Under the pieces are notes generated by a model, which had not been told where the DNA came from, made no database searches, and was given only the letters and a program-made list of their open reading frames with translations. Shown one piece after another: positions 26,695 to 35,167 of a stretch of 64,000 nt of DNA. Where the stretch lies: the NCBI RefSeq assembly GCF_900199185.1, contig NZ_OBMI01000001.1, positions 310,001 to 374,000 of the forward strand. The letters are read 5' to 3'. How positions within the stretch are numbered: the stretch's first letter is position 1; every line of letters begins with the position of its first letter. This DNA comes from Sphingomonas guangdongensis (lineage in GTDB: Bacteria > Pseudomonadota > Alphaproteobacteria > Sphingomonadales > Sphingomonadaceae). Position numbers and translations under genes: made by a program.

Positions 26695-26747
26695 CTTATG
26701 CGAACGCAACGGAGAAATCAGAGATTTTCAACAGCTTATATCGCTTC

Positions 26748-26764
26748 TTCGAGTCCTCTTCTGG
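26748..26764 (+). repeat. attR core
   Basis: TTCGAGTCCTCTTCTGG is an exact 17-bp copy of the tRNA-Leu 3' segment. It is followed by CACCATTT, showing that it derives from a tRNA end with one G lost. It marks the right boundary of the island. Confidence 0.87.
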
Positions 26765-26879
26765 CACCATTTACCTGTGCGCGGTGACCCGCCACTAGTT
26801 GAAAAATGCGTGGCTCCCGTCATGCCTTCGAGTGGCCGCAACCCAGATGTGCCGCCGAGGAAACCCGCGAGAAGTGCGC

Positions 26880-27136
26880 CAAGGCTTCAGCTGCTGCTCG
26901 ATCAGTACGGCATTCGCAACCGCTTCGTCTCGCTTCAGACCGCCGACCGCCACCCGTTGAAGCCGCATGCGTCGATGGCGCGCGCGTCCGGAACGCGGGC
27001 GCTGGGCGTCGGCTGGAGCTATCATCAGAGGGAACGGCTGCGCGCGGCCGGCGCCGACGCGGTGATCGACGATCCGCTGGCGATCCCCGCCGCGCTGCTT
27101 GCCCTGCTGTCCGCGACGCCTACATGCCCGACGTGA
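26880..27136 (+). pseudogene. fragment of a HAD-family phosphatase
   Basis: The reading frame encodes LLLDQYGIRNRFVSLQTADR and then HPLKPH, the cap/core region of phosphoglycolate-phosphatase-like HAD proteins. It jumps straight to ALGVGWSYHQRERLRAAGAD near the C-terminus. The N-terminal half with the catalytic DxD is absent. About 25 residues that should hold the second Asp motif (GDTxxD) are also missing between HASMA and GTRALG. It is therefore a decayed remnant. It lies directly right of the island and overlaps the next gene, where an intact HAD gene is often found beside ATP12 in sphingomonads (from memory, not checked). Confidence 0.7.
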
Positions 27137-27342
27137 CACCCGACCCCGCCCGCCACCGCTGGCTCGCGATCCAGGCCGTACGCGCAAGCGGCACGGCGGG
27201 CGCCATCCTCGGCCTCTACCTGCTCGGCCGCGCGGTCAATCTGCCGTCACGCGTGCTCGGGCTGCTGATCGTGCTCGCCGCGCTCTACGTCGTGCTCGCG
27301 GTCCCGCGGGCGCTCGCGCATCGCTGGCGGAGCGGCGCATGA
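27124..27342 (+). CDS. small membrane protein
   Basis: The protein is 72 aa from ATG 27124. Two hydrophobic segments (TAGAILGLYLLGRAV and VLGLLIVLAALYVVLAVPRAL) lie between basic ends. No named family is recognised. The stop overlaps the ATP12 start (ATGA), so it is probably translated with it and may be a conserved partner in this neighbourhood. Confidence 0.75.
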   Translation: MPDVTPDPARHRWLAIQAVRASGTAGAILGLYLLGRAVNLPSRVLGLLIVLAALYVVLAVPRALAHRWRSGA

Positions 27343-28031
27343 AGCGGTTCTGGACGGCGGTCACGGTCACGCAGGAGGGAGCGGGTCACGGCATCGCGCT
27401 CGACGGTCGCCCGGTGCGAACGCCCGGCCGCACCCCGCTCGTGGTGCCGACCGCGGCACTGGCGGCGGCGATCACGGGCGAGTGGCGCGCGGTCACGGAC
27501 GACATCGATCCGCGCGCGATGCCGCTCACCGGCCTCGCCAACGCGGCGATCGACCGGATCGGCCCCGACCCGCAGGCCTTTGCGACCGGCCTCGCTCGCT
27601 ACGGGGAGAGCGACCTGCTCTGCTACCGCACGGTCGAGCCCGCGCCGCTGGTCGCGCGCCAGGCGGCGGCGTGGGATCCGGTCATCGGCTGGGCGCGCGG
27701 CCGCTTCGACATCCACCTGGAGGTCGCGTCGGGCGTCATGCACGTGGCGCAGCCTCCTGCCACGCTGGCGCGCCTCGCCGATGCGGTGGCTGCACGGAAC
27801 GCGTTCGAGCTCGCGGGGCTGTCGCCGGTGGTGACGGTTACCGGCTCGCTCCTCCTGGCGCTCGCCTTGATCGAGGGGGCGGCGGACGCGGACACGATCT
27901 GGGCGGCAGCGCGGATCGACGACGACTGGCAGGAGGAGATGTGGGGCCGCGACGACCTCGCCGCGCAAGCGACGGCCGCGCACCGCGCCGATTTCGATGC
28001 GGGCGCCCGCTTCCTCAGCCTTCTGGCGTGA
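27339..28031 (+). CDS. ATP12-family ATP synthase F1 assembly chaperone
   Basis: The protein is 230 aa from ATG 27339. KRFWTAVTVTQEG, GRPVRTPGRTPLVVPT and EWRAVTDDIDPRAMPLTGLANAA follow the ATP12 pattern, as does RYGESDLLCYR. The C-terminal DDDWQEEMWGRDDLA is also family-like. In mitochondria and alphaproteobacteria ATP12 binds the F1 alpha subunit during ATP synthase assembly in the matrix or cytoplasm. It is coupled to the small membrane protein upstream; its 3' end overlaps the convergent acetyltransferase by 17 bp. Confidence 0.9.
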   Translation: MKRFWTAVTVTQEGAGHGIALDGRPVRTPGRTPLVVPTAALAAAITGEWRAVTDDIDPRAMPLTGLANAAIDRIGPDPQAFATGLARYGESDLLCYRTVEPAPLVARQAAAWDPVIGWARGRFDIHLEVASGVMHVAQPPATLARLADAVAARNAFELAGLSPVVTVTGSLLLALALIEGAADADTIWAAARIDDDWQEEMWGRDDLAAQATAAHRADFDAGARFLSLLA

Positions 28032-28530
28032 CGGGCACGTAGAGCAGCACGTCGGCATCGCCGCCGGGCAGCCTGATCGGGCGGTCGGGCACCAGCCCCA
28101 GCCCGGCTAGGACGGCGCGCGACGCGGCGTTCTCCGGGTTCACGATCGCCACCACCGGCGCGATCCCGCGCGCCGTCGCCCACGCCGAGACCGCGCCCGC
28201 CGCCTCCCGCGCATAGCCCTTTCCGCGCCCCGCCGGCAGCAGCGCGAAGCCGATGTCGGGATGGTCGATTCCCGGTCGCCGCACCAGCCCGGCCATGCCG
28301 ACCCACGCGCCGCTCCCCCGCTCCACCACCGCCCACATGCCGTCGCCGTGCCGGGCGTAGGCGGGGCGATACCGCTCGACGATCGCCGCTTCCGCCTCCG
28401 CGACCGTGTCGACCCCGCGGTGGCCGATGTTGCGCAGGAAGTCGGCGTCGGTCAGCAGTGCGTGGAGCGGCACCGCGTCGCCGACCTCCATCTCGCGGAT
28501 GACCAGCCGCTCTGTCTCTGTGACGATCAC
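28015..28530 (-). CDS. GNAT-family N-acetyltransferase
   Basis: The protein is 171 aa from GTG 28530, chosen for GGAGG 5 bp upstream; GTG 28545 lies five codons earlier inside an inverted repeat. It is of the RimJ/RimL type: TETERLVIREM at the start, then IGFALLPAGRGKGYAREAAG (the acetyl-CoA pyrophosphate loop, here GRGKGY). IVNPENAASRAVLAGLGL supplies the family Asn-x-x-S-x-x-x-x-x-x-x-x-G motif. The substrate is unknown, perhaps a protein N-terminus or small amine. Confidence 0.87.
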   Translation of the reverse strand: MIVTETERLVIREMEVGDAVPLHALLTDADFLRNIGHRGVDTVAEAEAAIVERYRPAYARHGDGMWAVVERGSGAWVGMAGLVRRPGIDHPDIGFALLPAGRGKGYAREAAGAVSAWATARGIAPVVAIVNPENAASRAVLAGLGLVPDRPIRLPGGDADVLLYVPVTPEG

Positions 28531-28540
28531 CCGATCCTCC

Positions 28541-28622
28541 GTCACCCCTGCCCTGAGCCGGGATCCCGCTTCTTACTGCGACGGAGAAGGGAGCGGGAGC
28601 CCGGATCAAGTCCGGGGTGACG
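28541..28622. repeat. intergenic inverted repeat
   Basis: The outer arms GTCACCCC and GGGGTGAC enclose further complementary segments (GAGCCGGGATCCCGCT against GAGCGGGAGCCCGGATC). It lies between the divergent GNAT and priA genes and belongs to the class of short palindromic elements scattered in this genome. Confidence 0.6.
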
Positions 28623-28684
28623 GTCTTGGTCGACGCGGATCATGACTCTAGCCCTCTCGCCCCCATTCCCCCATATCGCCGCCC

Positions 28685-30850
28685 GTGTCCCGTACCCGTG
28701 TCATCGTCATGAACGCCGCGCTCGGCCCGCTCGACTACCGCGTGCCGCACGGGATGACGGTGGAGCCGGGATCGATCGTGGTGGTGCCGCTCGGCCCGCG
28801 CCAGTTGCTCGGCGTAGTGTGGGAGCCCGAGCGCCTCGGCACGGAGGAGGTAGGCGACAACCGCCTCCGCAACCTGCTCGCGGTCGCCGACGTGCCGCCG
28901 ATCCCCGCACCGCTCCGCCGCCTGGTCGAGTGGACCGCCGACTATTACCTCGCGCCGCTGTCGGCCGTGCTCCGCATGGCGCTCGCCAGCACCTCGGCGC
29001 TGGAGGGGCAGAAGCTGATCGTCGAGTACCGCGCGACCGGAACGGTGCCGCCGCGGCTGACCCCGCAGCGTGAGCAGGCGCTGGTGCGGATCGGCGATCG
29101 GCAGGGGCTGATCCGCGAGCTGGCGACGATCGCCGACGTCAGCGATGCGGTGATCCGCGGGCTGGTCAAGGCCGGCGCGATCGAGGGGGTGGAGGTCGAC
29201 CTCGACAGTCCCTTCCCGCTCCCCGATCCGGACCACGCGCCGCCCCTGCTCTCGCCCGAACAGCGCGCCGCCGCCGACACGCTCGCCGCCGCCACCACCG
29301 CGGCGGCGTTCGAGCCGTTCCTGCTCGACGGGGTCACCGGATCGGGCAAGACCGAAGTGTATCTGGAGGCGGTCGCCGCGGCGCTGCGAGCCGACCGGCA
29401 GTCGCTGATCCTGCTCCCCGAGATCGCGCTGACCGAGCCGTTCCTGAAGCGCTTCACCGGCCGCTTCGGCGTCGAGCCGGTCGCCTGGCACTCGGGCCTG
29501 CGGTCGTCCCAACGCCGCCGCGCGTGGCGCGCGATCGCGACCGGCGAGGCGAAGGTGGTTGTCGGCGCCCGCTCCGCGCTGTTCCTCCCCTACGCCCGGC
29601 TCGGCGTGATCGTCGTCGACGAGGCGCACGAAACCAGCTTCAAGCAGGAGGACGGCGTCCACTACCATGCCCGCGACGTCGCGGTGATGCGGGGGCGGTT
29701 CGAGGGCTGCCCGGTGATCCTCGCCAGCGCCACCCCGGCGATCGAAACCCGGCACCAGGTCGAGCTCGGCCGATATCGCGAGGTCAAGCTACCCGACCGC
29801 TACGGCGCCGCGCAGCTGCCCCGCATCGAGGCGATCGACCTGCTTGCGGAGCCGCCGGTCCGCGGCCGCTGGCTCGCGCCCCGCCTGGTCACCGCGATCG
29901 ACGCCACGCTCGCCCGCGGCGAGCAGGTCCTGCTGTTCCTCAACCGCCGCGGCTACGCACCGCTGACGCTATGCCGGACCTGCGGCCACCGCTTTCAGTG
30001 CCCGAACTGCACCGCCTGGATGGTCGAGCACCGGCTGATCAACCGCCTGTCGTGCCATCACTGCGGTCACGCCTACCCGACGCCGCGCGCCTGCCCGGAA
30101 TGCAGCGACGAGGACAGCCTGGTCGCCTGCGGCCCCGGCGTCGAGCGCATCGCCGACGAGGTGGCGGCGCTCTATCCGGACGCCAAGACCGCGATCGTCA
30201 CCAGCGACACGATCTGGAGCCCCGCCAAGGCCGCCGAGTTCGTCGGGCGGATGGAGGCAGGCGACATCGACATCGTCGTCGGCACCCAGCTCGTCACCAA
30301 GGGCTACCACTTCCCCAACCTCACCCTGGTCGGCGTGATCGACGCCGACCTGGGGCTGGAGGGCGGCGACCTGCGCGCCGCCGAGCGCACCTTTCAGCAG
30401 ATCAGCCAGGTCGCCGGCCGCGCCGGCCGCGGCACCAAGCCCGGCACCGTGCTGGTCCAGACTCACGCGCCCGGCGCCCGCGTGATCGAGGCGCTGGTGT
30501 CGGGCGACGCCGAGAGCTTCTACGCTGCCGAAACGGACGCGCGGCGGGAGGCCGACGCGCCCCCCTTCGGCCGCTTCGCCGCGATTGTCGTGTCGAGCGA
30601 GGACAAGGCGCTGGCCGATCAGACCGCCCGCACCGTCGCCCGCTCGGTGCCACAGGTCGACGGCATGCACGTCTTCGGCCCCGCCCCCGCCCCCCTTGCC
30701 ATGCTCCGCGGGCGGCACCGCTTCCGGTTACTGGTGCATGCGACGCGGAGTTTGGACGTGCAGGACGTCATCCGCGACTGGTTGGGTGCACTGGACTGGG
30801 GGCCGAAGGTCAGGGTCGCGGTTGACGTCGACCCCTACAATTTCCTGTAG
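28685..30850 (+). CDS. priA: primosomal helicase PriA
   Basis: The protein is 721 aa from GTG 28685. The N-terminal DNA-binding domain has ALGPLDYRVP. Walker A (GVTGSGKTEVYLE) is near residue 218 and the DEAH box (VVDEAHETSFKQ) near 311. A zinc-binding insertion at residues ~430-475 has eight Cys in C-x-x-C pairs (CRTCGHRFQCPNC, CHHCGH, CPECSD). Helicase motifs V and VI follow (VVGTQLVTKGYHFPN, QVAGRAGRG). It restarts stalled replication forks by recognising D-loops and loading the replicative helicase. Length and motifs are complete. Confidence 0.96.
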   Translation: MSRTRVIVMNAALGPLDYRVPHGMTVEPGSIVVVPLGPRQLLGVVWEPERLGTEEVGDNRLRNLLAVADVPPIPAPLRRLVEWTADYYLAPLSAVLRMALASTSALEGQKLIVEYRATGTVPPRLTPQREQALVRIGDRQGLIRELATIADVSDAVIRGLVKAGAIEGVEVDLDSPFPLPDPDHAPPLLSPEQRAAADTLAAATTAAAFEPFLLDGVTGSGKTEVYLEAVAAALRADRQSLILLPEIALTEPFLKRFTGRFGVEPVAWHSGLRSSQRRRAWRAIATGEAKVVVGARSALFLPYARLGVIVVDEAHETSFKQEDGVHYHARDVAVMRGRFEGCPVILASATPAIETRHQVELGRYREVKLPDRYGAAQLPRIEAIDLLAEPPVRGRWLAPRLVTAIDATLARGEQVLLFLNRRGYAPLTLCRTCGHRFQCPNCTAWMVEHRLINRLSCHHCGHAYPTPRACPECSDEDSLVACGPGVERIADEVAALYPDAKTAIVTSDTIWSPAKAAEFVGRMEAGDIDIVVGTQLVTKGYHFPNLTLVGVIDADLGLEGGDLRAAERTFQQISQVAGRAGRGTKPGTVLVQTHAPGARVIEALVSGDAESFYAAETDARREADAPPFGRFAAIVVSSEDKALADQTARTVARSVPQVDGMHVFGPAPAPLAMLRGRHRFRLLVHATRSLDVQDVIRDWLGALDWGPKVRVAVDVDPYNFL

Positions 30851-30861
30851 CCCCGCGACGA

Positions 30862-32208
30862 TTACACCGCGAGTGGCACCAACGTGACGCCACCGATGTT
30901 CGCCGGCACGTCGTAGGTAGGAATCGGCGCCTTGTTCCCTGCCGCGCTGTTGTGGGTATCGTCATTGTAGAAGCCGAGGTTGACAGTGGCGCCGCTCGTG
31001 CCGCTCTCCACCACCGCCGCGATATCATAGGTGCCCGGTAGCGACCGGCGGCGGACGTTCTCGCGGATACGTTCCACGTCCCGCGCAGGGTTGAACGGTC
31101 GGTTGTCGGTGGCGCCCGCCAGGACCGGATTGATCGTCTTGACCAGCGTGCGCAAGCCCAGCCGGGCCGCACGCGTGGCCTCGTCGGCGGCCACCTCGTC
31201 CGAGGTTCGGCCCTGAAAGATGATGTCGTTGACGCCGAGACCGTACACGCGGACCTGGCACAATCTGGCAAGCGTATCGCGGACCACGGTGCGGGCCGGG
31301 TCGGCCATCTCGCGCGCGGTCGCGCCTGCTACCGATATGTTGATGCCCGCCAGGTACGGCGCGAGCACACGGCCCCAGGCGCCGTGCGCGCCGTAGCCGT
31401 TATCGGCGATGTCGCCCGGCCGCCCGGCTGAGAGTACCCCCGCTTCCTGGCTGTCGCCGTCGTTGACGAAGGTCGGCCGGGCGCCGCGCCCACCGATGAA
31501 GCACGGTCCGAAATAGTCGAAGCCGCCTTCCCAGATGTTACGGTACATCGCGCCCGAGGCGGTCTGGTCGGGCACGTTCGCGCCATATTGCAGCCGGTCG
31601 CCGCTGGCGTAATCGGCCTTCCCGTGCGCGTAGACGCCGCCAGCCGGAAAGTTGCCCCAGAACGTCACGATCAGCCGGCTGCCGACGCGCGGACGAATCG
31701 CCGCGGTGAACTTCAGGAAGTCGGTGGCCGCGCTCGCGGACGCGGTGGTGCCGCCGCCCACCGCCTGCAGCTGCGTGGTGGTGGTCACGCCGTCGCGGCT
31801 GACCCAGGTAACGCTCGCGCGTGCGGTAACGGTGGCGGCCGGACCGATCTCCCCCTCACCAGACGTCGCCCGGCCCGGCCACCACCAGAACTCCAGTCCG
31901 TCGGCGACATCTTCATAGTGGATGTGGGTCGTGGTCGCGCCAACCTGTACGTTGGCGGCACCGATGCTCTCGTTATGAATGCCCTGCGTGGTCGACGTGG
32001 GCCGCAGCGAGGTCGCGACCGGCGGCGGCGTCGGCGCCGGTGAAGGAGCAGGCGTCGGGGCCGGAGTGGGCGTTGGGGCAGGAGGCGGAGCGGAGATCGC
32101 CCCGGCCGGACTGTTACCGCTATCGCCGCAGCCGGTGAGTACGAGGCCGGCAGCAGCCGCACCGTAGCGCAAGGCTGCTCGCCGCGTGATCACACTGTTC
32201 GTCGACAC
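30862..32208 (-). CDS. Tat-type lipoprotein with SGNH/GDSL hydrolase-like domain
   Basis: The protein is 448 aa. The N-terminus has twin arginines (ITRRAALRYGAA) and a lipobox (LTGC), so it is probably exported folded and lipidated. A low-complexity (P-T/A-P) linker spans about residues 40-65. The C-terminal half shows the SGNH blocks: NDGDSQEAG (block I, GDS Ser), YGLGVNDI (block III, G-x-N-D) and DDTHNS (block V, D-x-x-H). The N-terminal half (WWWPGRATSGEG region) may be a carbohydrate-binding or lid domain. A secreted esterase or acetylhydrolase is likely; the substrate is unknown. Confidence 0.75.
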   Translation of the reverse strand: MSTNSVITRRAALRYGAAAAGLVLTGCGDSGNSPAGAISAPPPAPTPTPAPTPAPSPAPTPPPVATSLRPTSTTQGIHNESIGAANVQVGATTTHIHYEDVADGLEFWWWPGRATSGEGEIGPAATVTARASVTWVSRDGVTTTTQLQAVGGGTTASASAATDFLKFTAAIRPRVGSRLIVTFWGNFPAGGVYAHGKADYASGDRLQYGANVPDQTASGAMYRNIWEGGFDYFGPCFIGGRGARPTFVNDGDSQEAGVLSAGRPGDIADNGYGAHGAWGRVLAPYLAGINISVAGATAREMADPARTVVRDTLARLCQVRVYGLGVNDIIFQGRTSDEVAADEATRAARLGLRTLVKTINPVLAGATDNRPFNPARDVERIRENVRRRSLPGTYDIAAVVESGTSGATVNLGFYNDDTHNSAAGNKAPIPTYDVPANIGGVTLVPLAV

Positions 32209-32406
32209 AGCCTATCCATCTGATTTTGCGCTTGAACCGCATTGTAGCGGAATGTTGCTGCGCCGCACAATATCAGCTTGGTGTGTCGCCGCTCGGTTCA
32301 TCGCCGTGGCGGGGCATCTCGCGGGGTAGTTGGCCAGAGAGGTCGGTCGCAAACACGCGCTTACCGTCTTTCGCGCTGTCATACGCCCCTGTATCGACGA
32401 CCCACG

Positions 32407-33915
32407 ATGCGTCGCCTCCTCTTCACCCTGCTTGCAGTCCTCGCGATGGCGGCACCTGCGCGCGCCGACGATATTTCCGCCGCCGGTCGCGGTGTCGTGC
32501 GGATCGTCACGGTGGCCGTCGCCGAGGATGAGGTGGTGGGGTTCGGCCACGGCTCGGGCTTCGCGATCTCCCCCACCCGGATCGTCACCAACGCCCATGT
32601 GGTGGAGCTCGCCGCGCGCTATCCCGGCAACGTCGTCATCGGGGTGGTCCCGTCGGAGGGCGACCAGTCGGTCCAGGGCCGCCTGGTCGCGGTCGATCCG
32701 GAACGCGATCTCGCACTCGTCGAGGTGAGCGGCATCCGTTTGGCGCCGCTGGCGCTCTACGCCGGCCCGCCGAGCGAGGGCGAGGCGATGATCGCGCTCG
32801 GCTATCCCGGCAACGTCGACCTCGCGACCGCGCGCTCGGCCGCCGACTTCATCACGCCGCAGAGCCCGGTCAGGAGCCAGGGCGTGTTCTCCGGCCGGCG
32901 CGCGCTCGCCGGCACGCAGATGCTGCTCCACACCGCCTCGATCGCGCGAGGGAATTCAGGCGGGCCGCTGCTCGACCGCTGTGGGCGGGTGCTCGGTGTC
33001 AACTCGGCACTGACCCGCGGGGACGAGGGCGACGCGAGCTTTGCCCTCGCGATCGCGGATGCCGAGCTGCTCACCTTCCTGCGGGAGGCCGGGCAGAGCG
33101 TCACCACCATCGGCACGCCGTGCGTGACGATGGAGGAGCGCCTCGCCGCCGATCGCGCCGCGGATGAGGATGCCCGCTCGGCGAGCGACGCCGCCGCCCG
33201 CGCCGCCGCGGAGCGCGCGGCGGCCGAGCGGACCGCCGCGATCGCGCAGGCGCGCGCGGATAACGAGGTCGCGCGCGAGAACGTCATGGCGGCGGCGGCG
33301 GTGCTGCTCGTGCTCGGCGCGCTGGCGGTTGGCGGCGCGGGGCTGCTGGCATCGCGGGGCGACCGGCGCTGGCGCTGGGCGGCGGGCGGCGGCGGGGCGC
33401 TGATGGTGGGCGCGGTTGTCACCTTCCTGCTGCGGCCCGGCTTCGACCCGGCCGACCTGCCACAGGCCGCCGCCGCGACCGCGCCGACGACCGCGGCGGT
33501 TGAGGCGATCGGGCCGCTTGCGTGCAGCTTCGACGCGGAGCGCAGCCGAGTCGTGTCGTCACAGCCGGAGGCCGTGCGGCTCGCCTGGAGCGCCGACGGC
33601 TGCATGAACGGCCGAACCCAGTATGCGGAGGACGGCCGCGGCGGGTGGCAGCGGATCCTGGTGCCCGATGGCGAGGCGACGGTCAGCGTGCTCCAGTACC
33701 AGCCGGGCACGCGCGGCTACAGCGAGACACGCTACTTCCTCGACGCCGCCCGCATGACGGAGCTGCGTCGCCTGCGCCAGTCGGTCACGGTCAAGGCCTG
33801 CACCGCCGATCAGGCCGCCCGCGCCAACCTCCAGACCCAGCAGGCCGCCCTGCGCGCGGCCTTGCCCAGCGTACCAAACGAGCGGCTGGCGTATCGGTGC
33901 ACGCCGACGGGGTGA
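32407..33915 (+). CDS. membrane-associated trypsin-like serine protease
   Basis: The protein is 502 aa from ATG 32407, which gives a signal peptide (RLLFTLLAVLAMAAPARA). The S1C (DegP-like) protease domain follows: TNAHVV (His), ERDLALVEV (Asp) and ARGNSGGPL (Ser). No PDZ domain follows. Instead there is an Ala/Arg/Glu coiled coil (residues ~240-295), two transmembrane segments (~298-316 and ~325-345) and a ~150-residue C-terminal domain of no known family with three Cys. The protease domain should face the periplasm. It may be a regulatory sheddase; this is inference. Confidence 0.85.
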   Translation: MRRLLFTLLAVLAMAAPARADDISAAGRGVVRIVTVAVAEDEVVGFGHGSGFAISPTRIVTNAHVVELAARYPGNVVIGVVPSEGDQSVQGRLVAVDPERDLALVEVSGIRLAPLALYAGPPSEGEAMIALGYPGNVDLATARSAADFITPQSPVRSQGVFSGRRALAGTQMLLHTASIARGNSGGPLLDRCGRVLGVNSALTRGDEGDASFALAIADAELLTFLREAGQSVTTIGTPCVTMEERLAADRAADEDARSASDAAARAAAERAAAERTAAIAQARADNEVARENVMAAAAVLLVLGALAVGGAGLLASRGDRRWRWAAGGGGALMVGAVVTFLLRPGFDPADLPQAAAATAPTTAAVEAIGPLACSFDAERSRVVSSQPEAVRLAWSADGCMNGRTQYAEDGRGGWQRILVPDGEATVSVLQYQPGTRGYSETRYFLDAARMTELRRLRQSVTVKACTADQAARANLQTQQAALRAALPSVPNERLAYRCTPTG

Positions 33916-33946
33916 GCTAAACCGTTCCCCCGGACACGGACGGTGG

Positions 33947-35167
33947 TCAGGTCACCGCAGCCCGCCGCCGATATCGCGGGTCATCCCACACACCGCTCGC
34001 CAGCACGTCCGCGAGCACGTCGGCCGCACGCCACACATCCTCAAAGCCCAGGTACAGCGGCGTGAAGCCGAAGCGGAGCAGGTCGGGCGCGCGAAAGTCG
34101 CCGATCACGCCGCGATCGATCAGCGCCGCCATCACCGGGTAAGCGTCCGGATGCGCGAAGCTGACGTGGCTGCCGCGCTGCGCCGGGTCGGCGGGGCTGG
34201 CGAGCCGTACCTGCGGGCAGCGCGCGGTCACTTCCGCCACGAACAGCGTGGAGAGCGCGCGCCCCTTGGCAAACAGCGCGGCAAGATTGACCCCGTCGAA
34301 GGTCGCGAGCCCCGCCGCCAGCGCCGCCATCCCCAGCACCGGCGGCGTCCCCGCCAGCCAGCGCCGGATGCCGGCGGCCGGCGCGTAATCGTCGACGAAG
34401 TCGAACGGCGCGGCGTGCCCCATCCAGCCCGACAGCGGCGAGCGCAGCCGCGCCTGGTGCCGTGCCGCCACGAACAGGAACGCGGGCGCGCCCGGCCCGC
34501 CGTTCAGATACTTGTACCCGCATCCGACCGCTAGGTCGGCGCCCGCGGCGTTCAGGTCGACCGGCACCGCCCCCGTGCTGTGGCTGAGGTCCCACAGCAT
34601 CAACGCGCCTTCCGCCTGCGCAGCCGCGGTCACGGCGCGAAGGTCGAACGTCGCCGCGCTCTGGTAGTGGACGTGGGTCAGCATGACGACCGCGACGTCC
34701 TCGTCGATCGCCGCCGGAACCGCGTCGCGCGGGGCGGTGCGCACGCTCACCCCCGGGATCGTGGCGGCGACGCCTTGCGCGACGTAGAGGTCGGTCGGGA
34801 AATTGCCGGGCTCGGTCAGGATGACGCGCCGCTCGCCCGCCGTCACCGCCGCGGCGAGCAGCTTGTGGAGGTTGACCGAGGTCGTGTCGGCGACCACCAC
34901 CTCGCCCGGCGCCGCCCCGATCAGCGTGGCGACCCGGTCGCCGAGCCGGCTCGGCGCGTCAATCCAGCCGGCATCGTTCCAGCTGCGGACCAGCCCGGTT
35001 CCCCACTCCTCGGCAACAGCACGCGCGCTCGCCGCGGGCGCCGCCGCCGGCATCGCGCCCAGCGAGTTTCCGTCGAGGTACAGCACGCCCGGCGGCAGCA
35101 CGAACCGCTCCTTCAGCGCCGCCAGCGGATCCGCCGCGTCGAGCGCGCGCGCCTCGTCCCGCGTCAC
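33947..35167 (-). CDS. kynU: kynureninase
   Basis: The protein is 406 aa from GTG 35167, which overlaps the kynA stop by 4 bp (GTGA). It is a PLP-dependent aminotransferase-fold enzyme that cleaves kynurenine to anthranilate and alanine. YLDGNSLGAMP near the start, TTSVNLHKLL, LWDLSHSTGAVPVDL (PLP-contacting Asp) and GCGYKYLNGGPG (the Schiff-base Lys) are all in place. The C-terminal FRAPDLLRFGFTPLYLGFED is also conserved. It is co-transcribed with kynA for tryptophan breakdown. No kynurenine formamidase gene is seen nearby. Confidence 0.95.
   Translation of the reverse strand: MTRDEARALDAADPLAALKERFVLPPGVLYLDGNSLGAMPAAAPAASARAVAEEWGTGLVRSWNDAGWIDAPSRLGDRVATLIGAAPGEVVVADTTSVNLHKLLAAAVTAGERRVILTEPGNFPTDLYVAQGVAATIPGVSVRTAPRDAVPAAIDEDVAVVMLTHVHYQSAATFDLRAVTAAAQAEGALMLWDLSHSTGAVPVDLNAAGADLAVGCGYKYLNGGPGAPAFLFVAARHQARLRSPLSGWMGHAAPFDFVDDYAPAAGIRRWLAGTPPVLGMAALAAGLATFDGVNLAALFAKGRALSTLFVAEVTARCPQVRLASPADPAQRGSHVSFAHPDAYPVMAALIDRGVIGDFRAPDLLRFGFTPLYLGFEDVWRAADVLADVLASGVWDDPRYRRRAAVT

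Larger units (their letters stand above)
17224..26764. mobile_element. 9.5-kb integrative element in tRNA-Leu(CAG)
   Basis: It is bounded by a 17-bp direct repeat: the T-arm/acceptor end of tRNA-Leu and a copy at 26748. The first gene beyond the tRNA is a P4-type integrase reading away from it, the classical layout. Cargo: a hypothetical protein, two small helix-turn-helix proteins, a frameshifted tyrosine recombinase, a type III-like methyltransferase and helicase-nuclease pair, and an AlpA-like regulator at the far end on the opposite strand. No conjugation, replication or capsid genes are seen, so it is a defence-bearing genomic island that needs help to move. Confidence 0.88.

Noticed and set aside
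26512..26709. Possible 65-aa gene on the minus strand at the right end of the island
   Set aside because: No ribosome site, no recognisable motif, and composition like the surrounding non-coding DNA.
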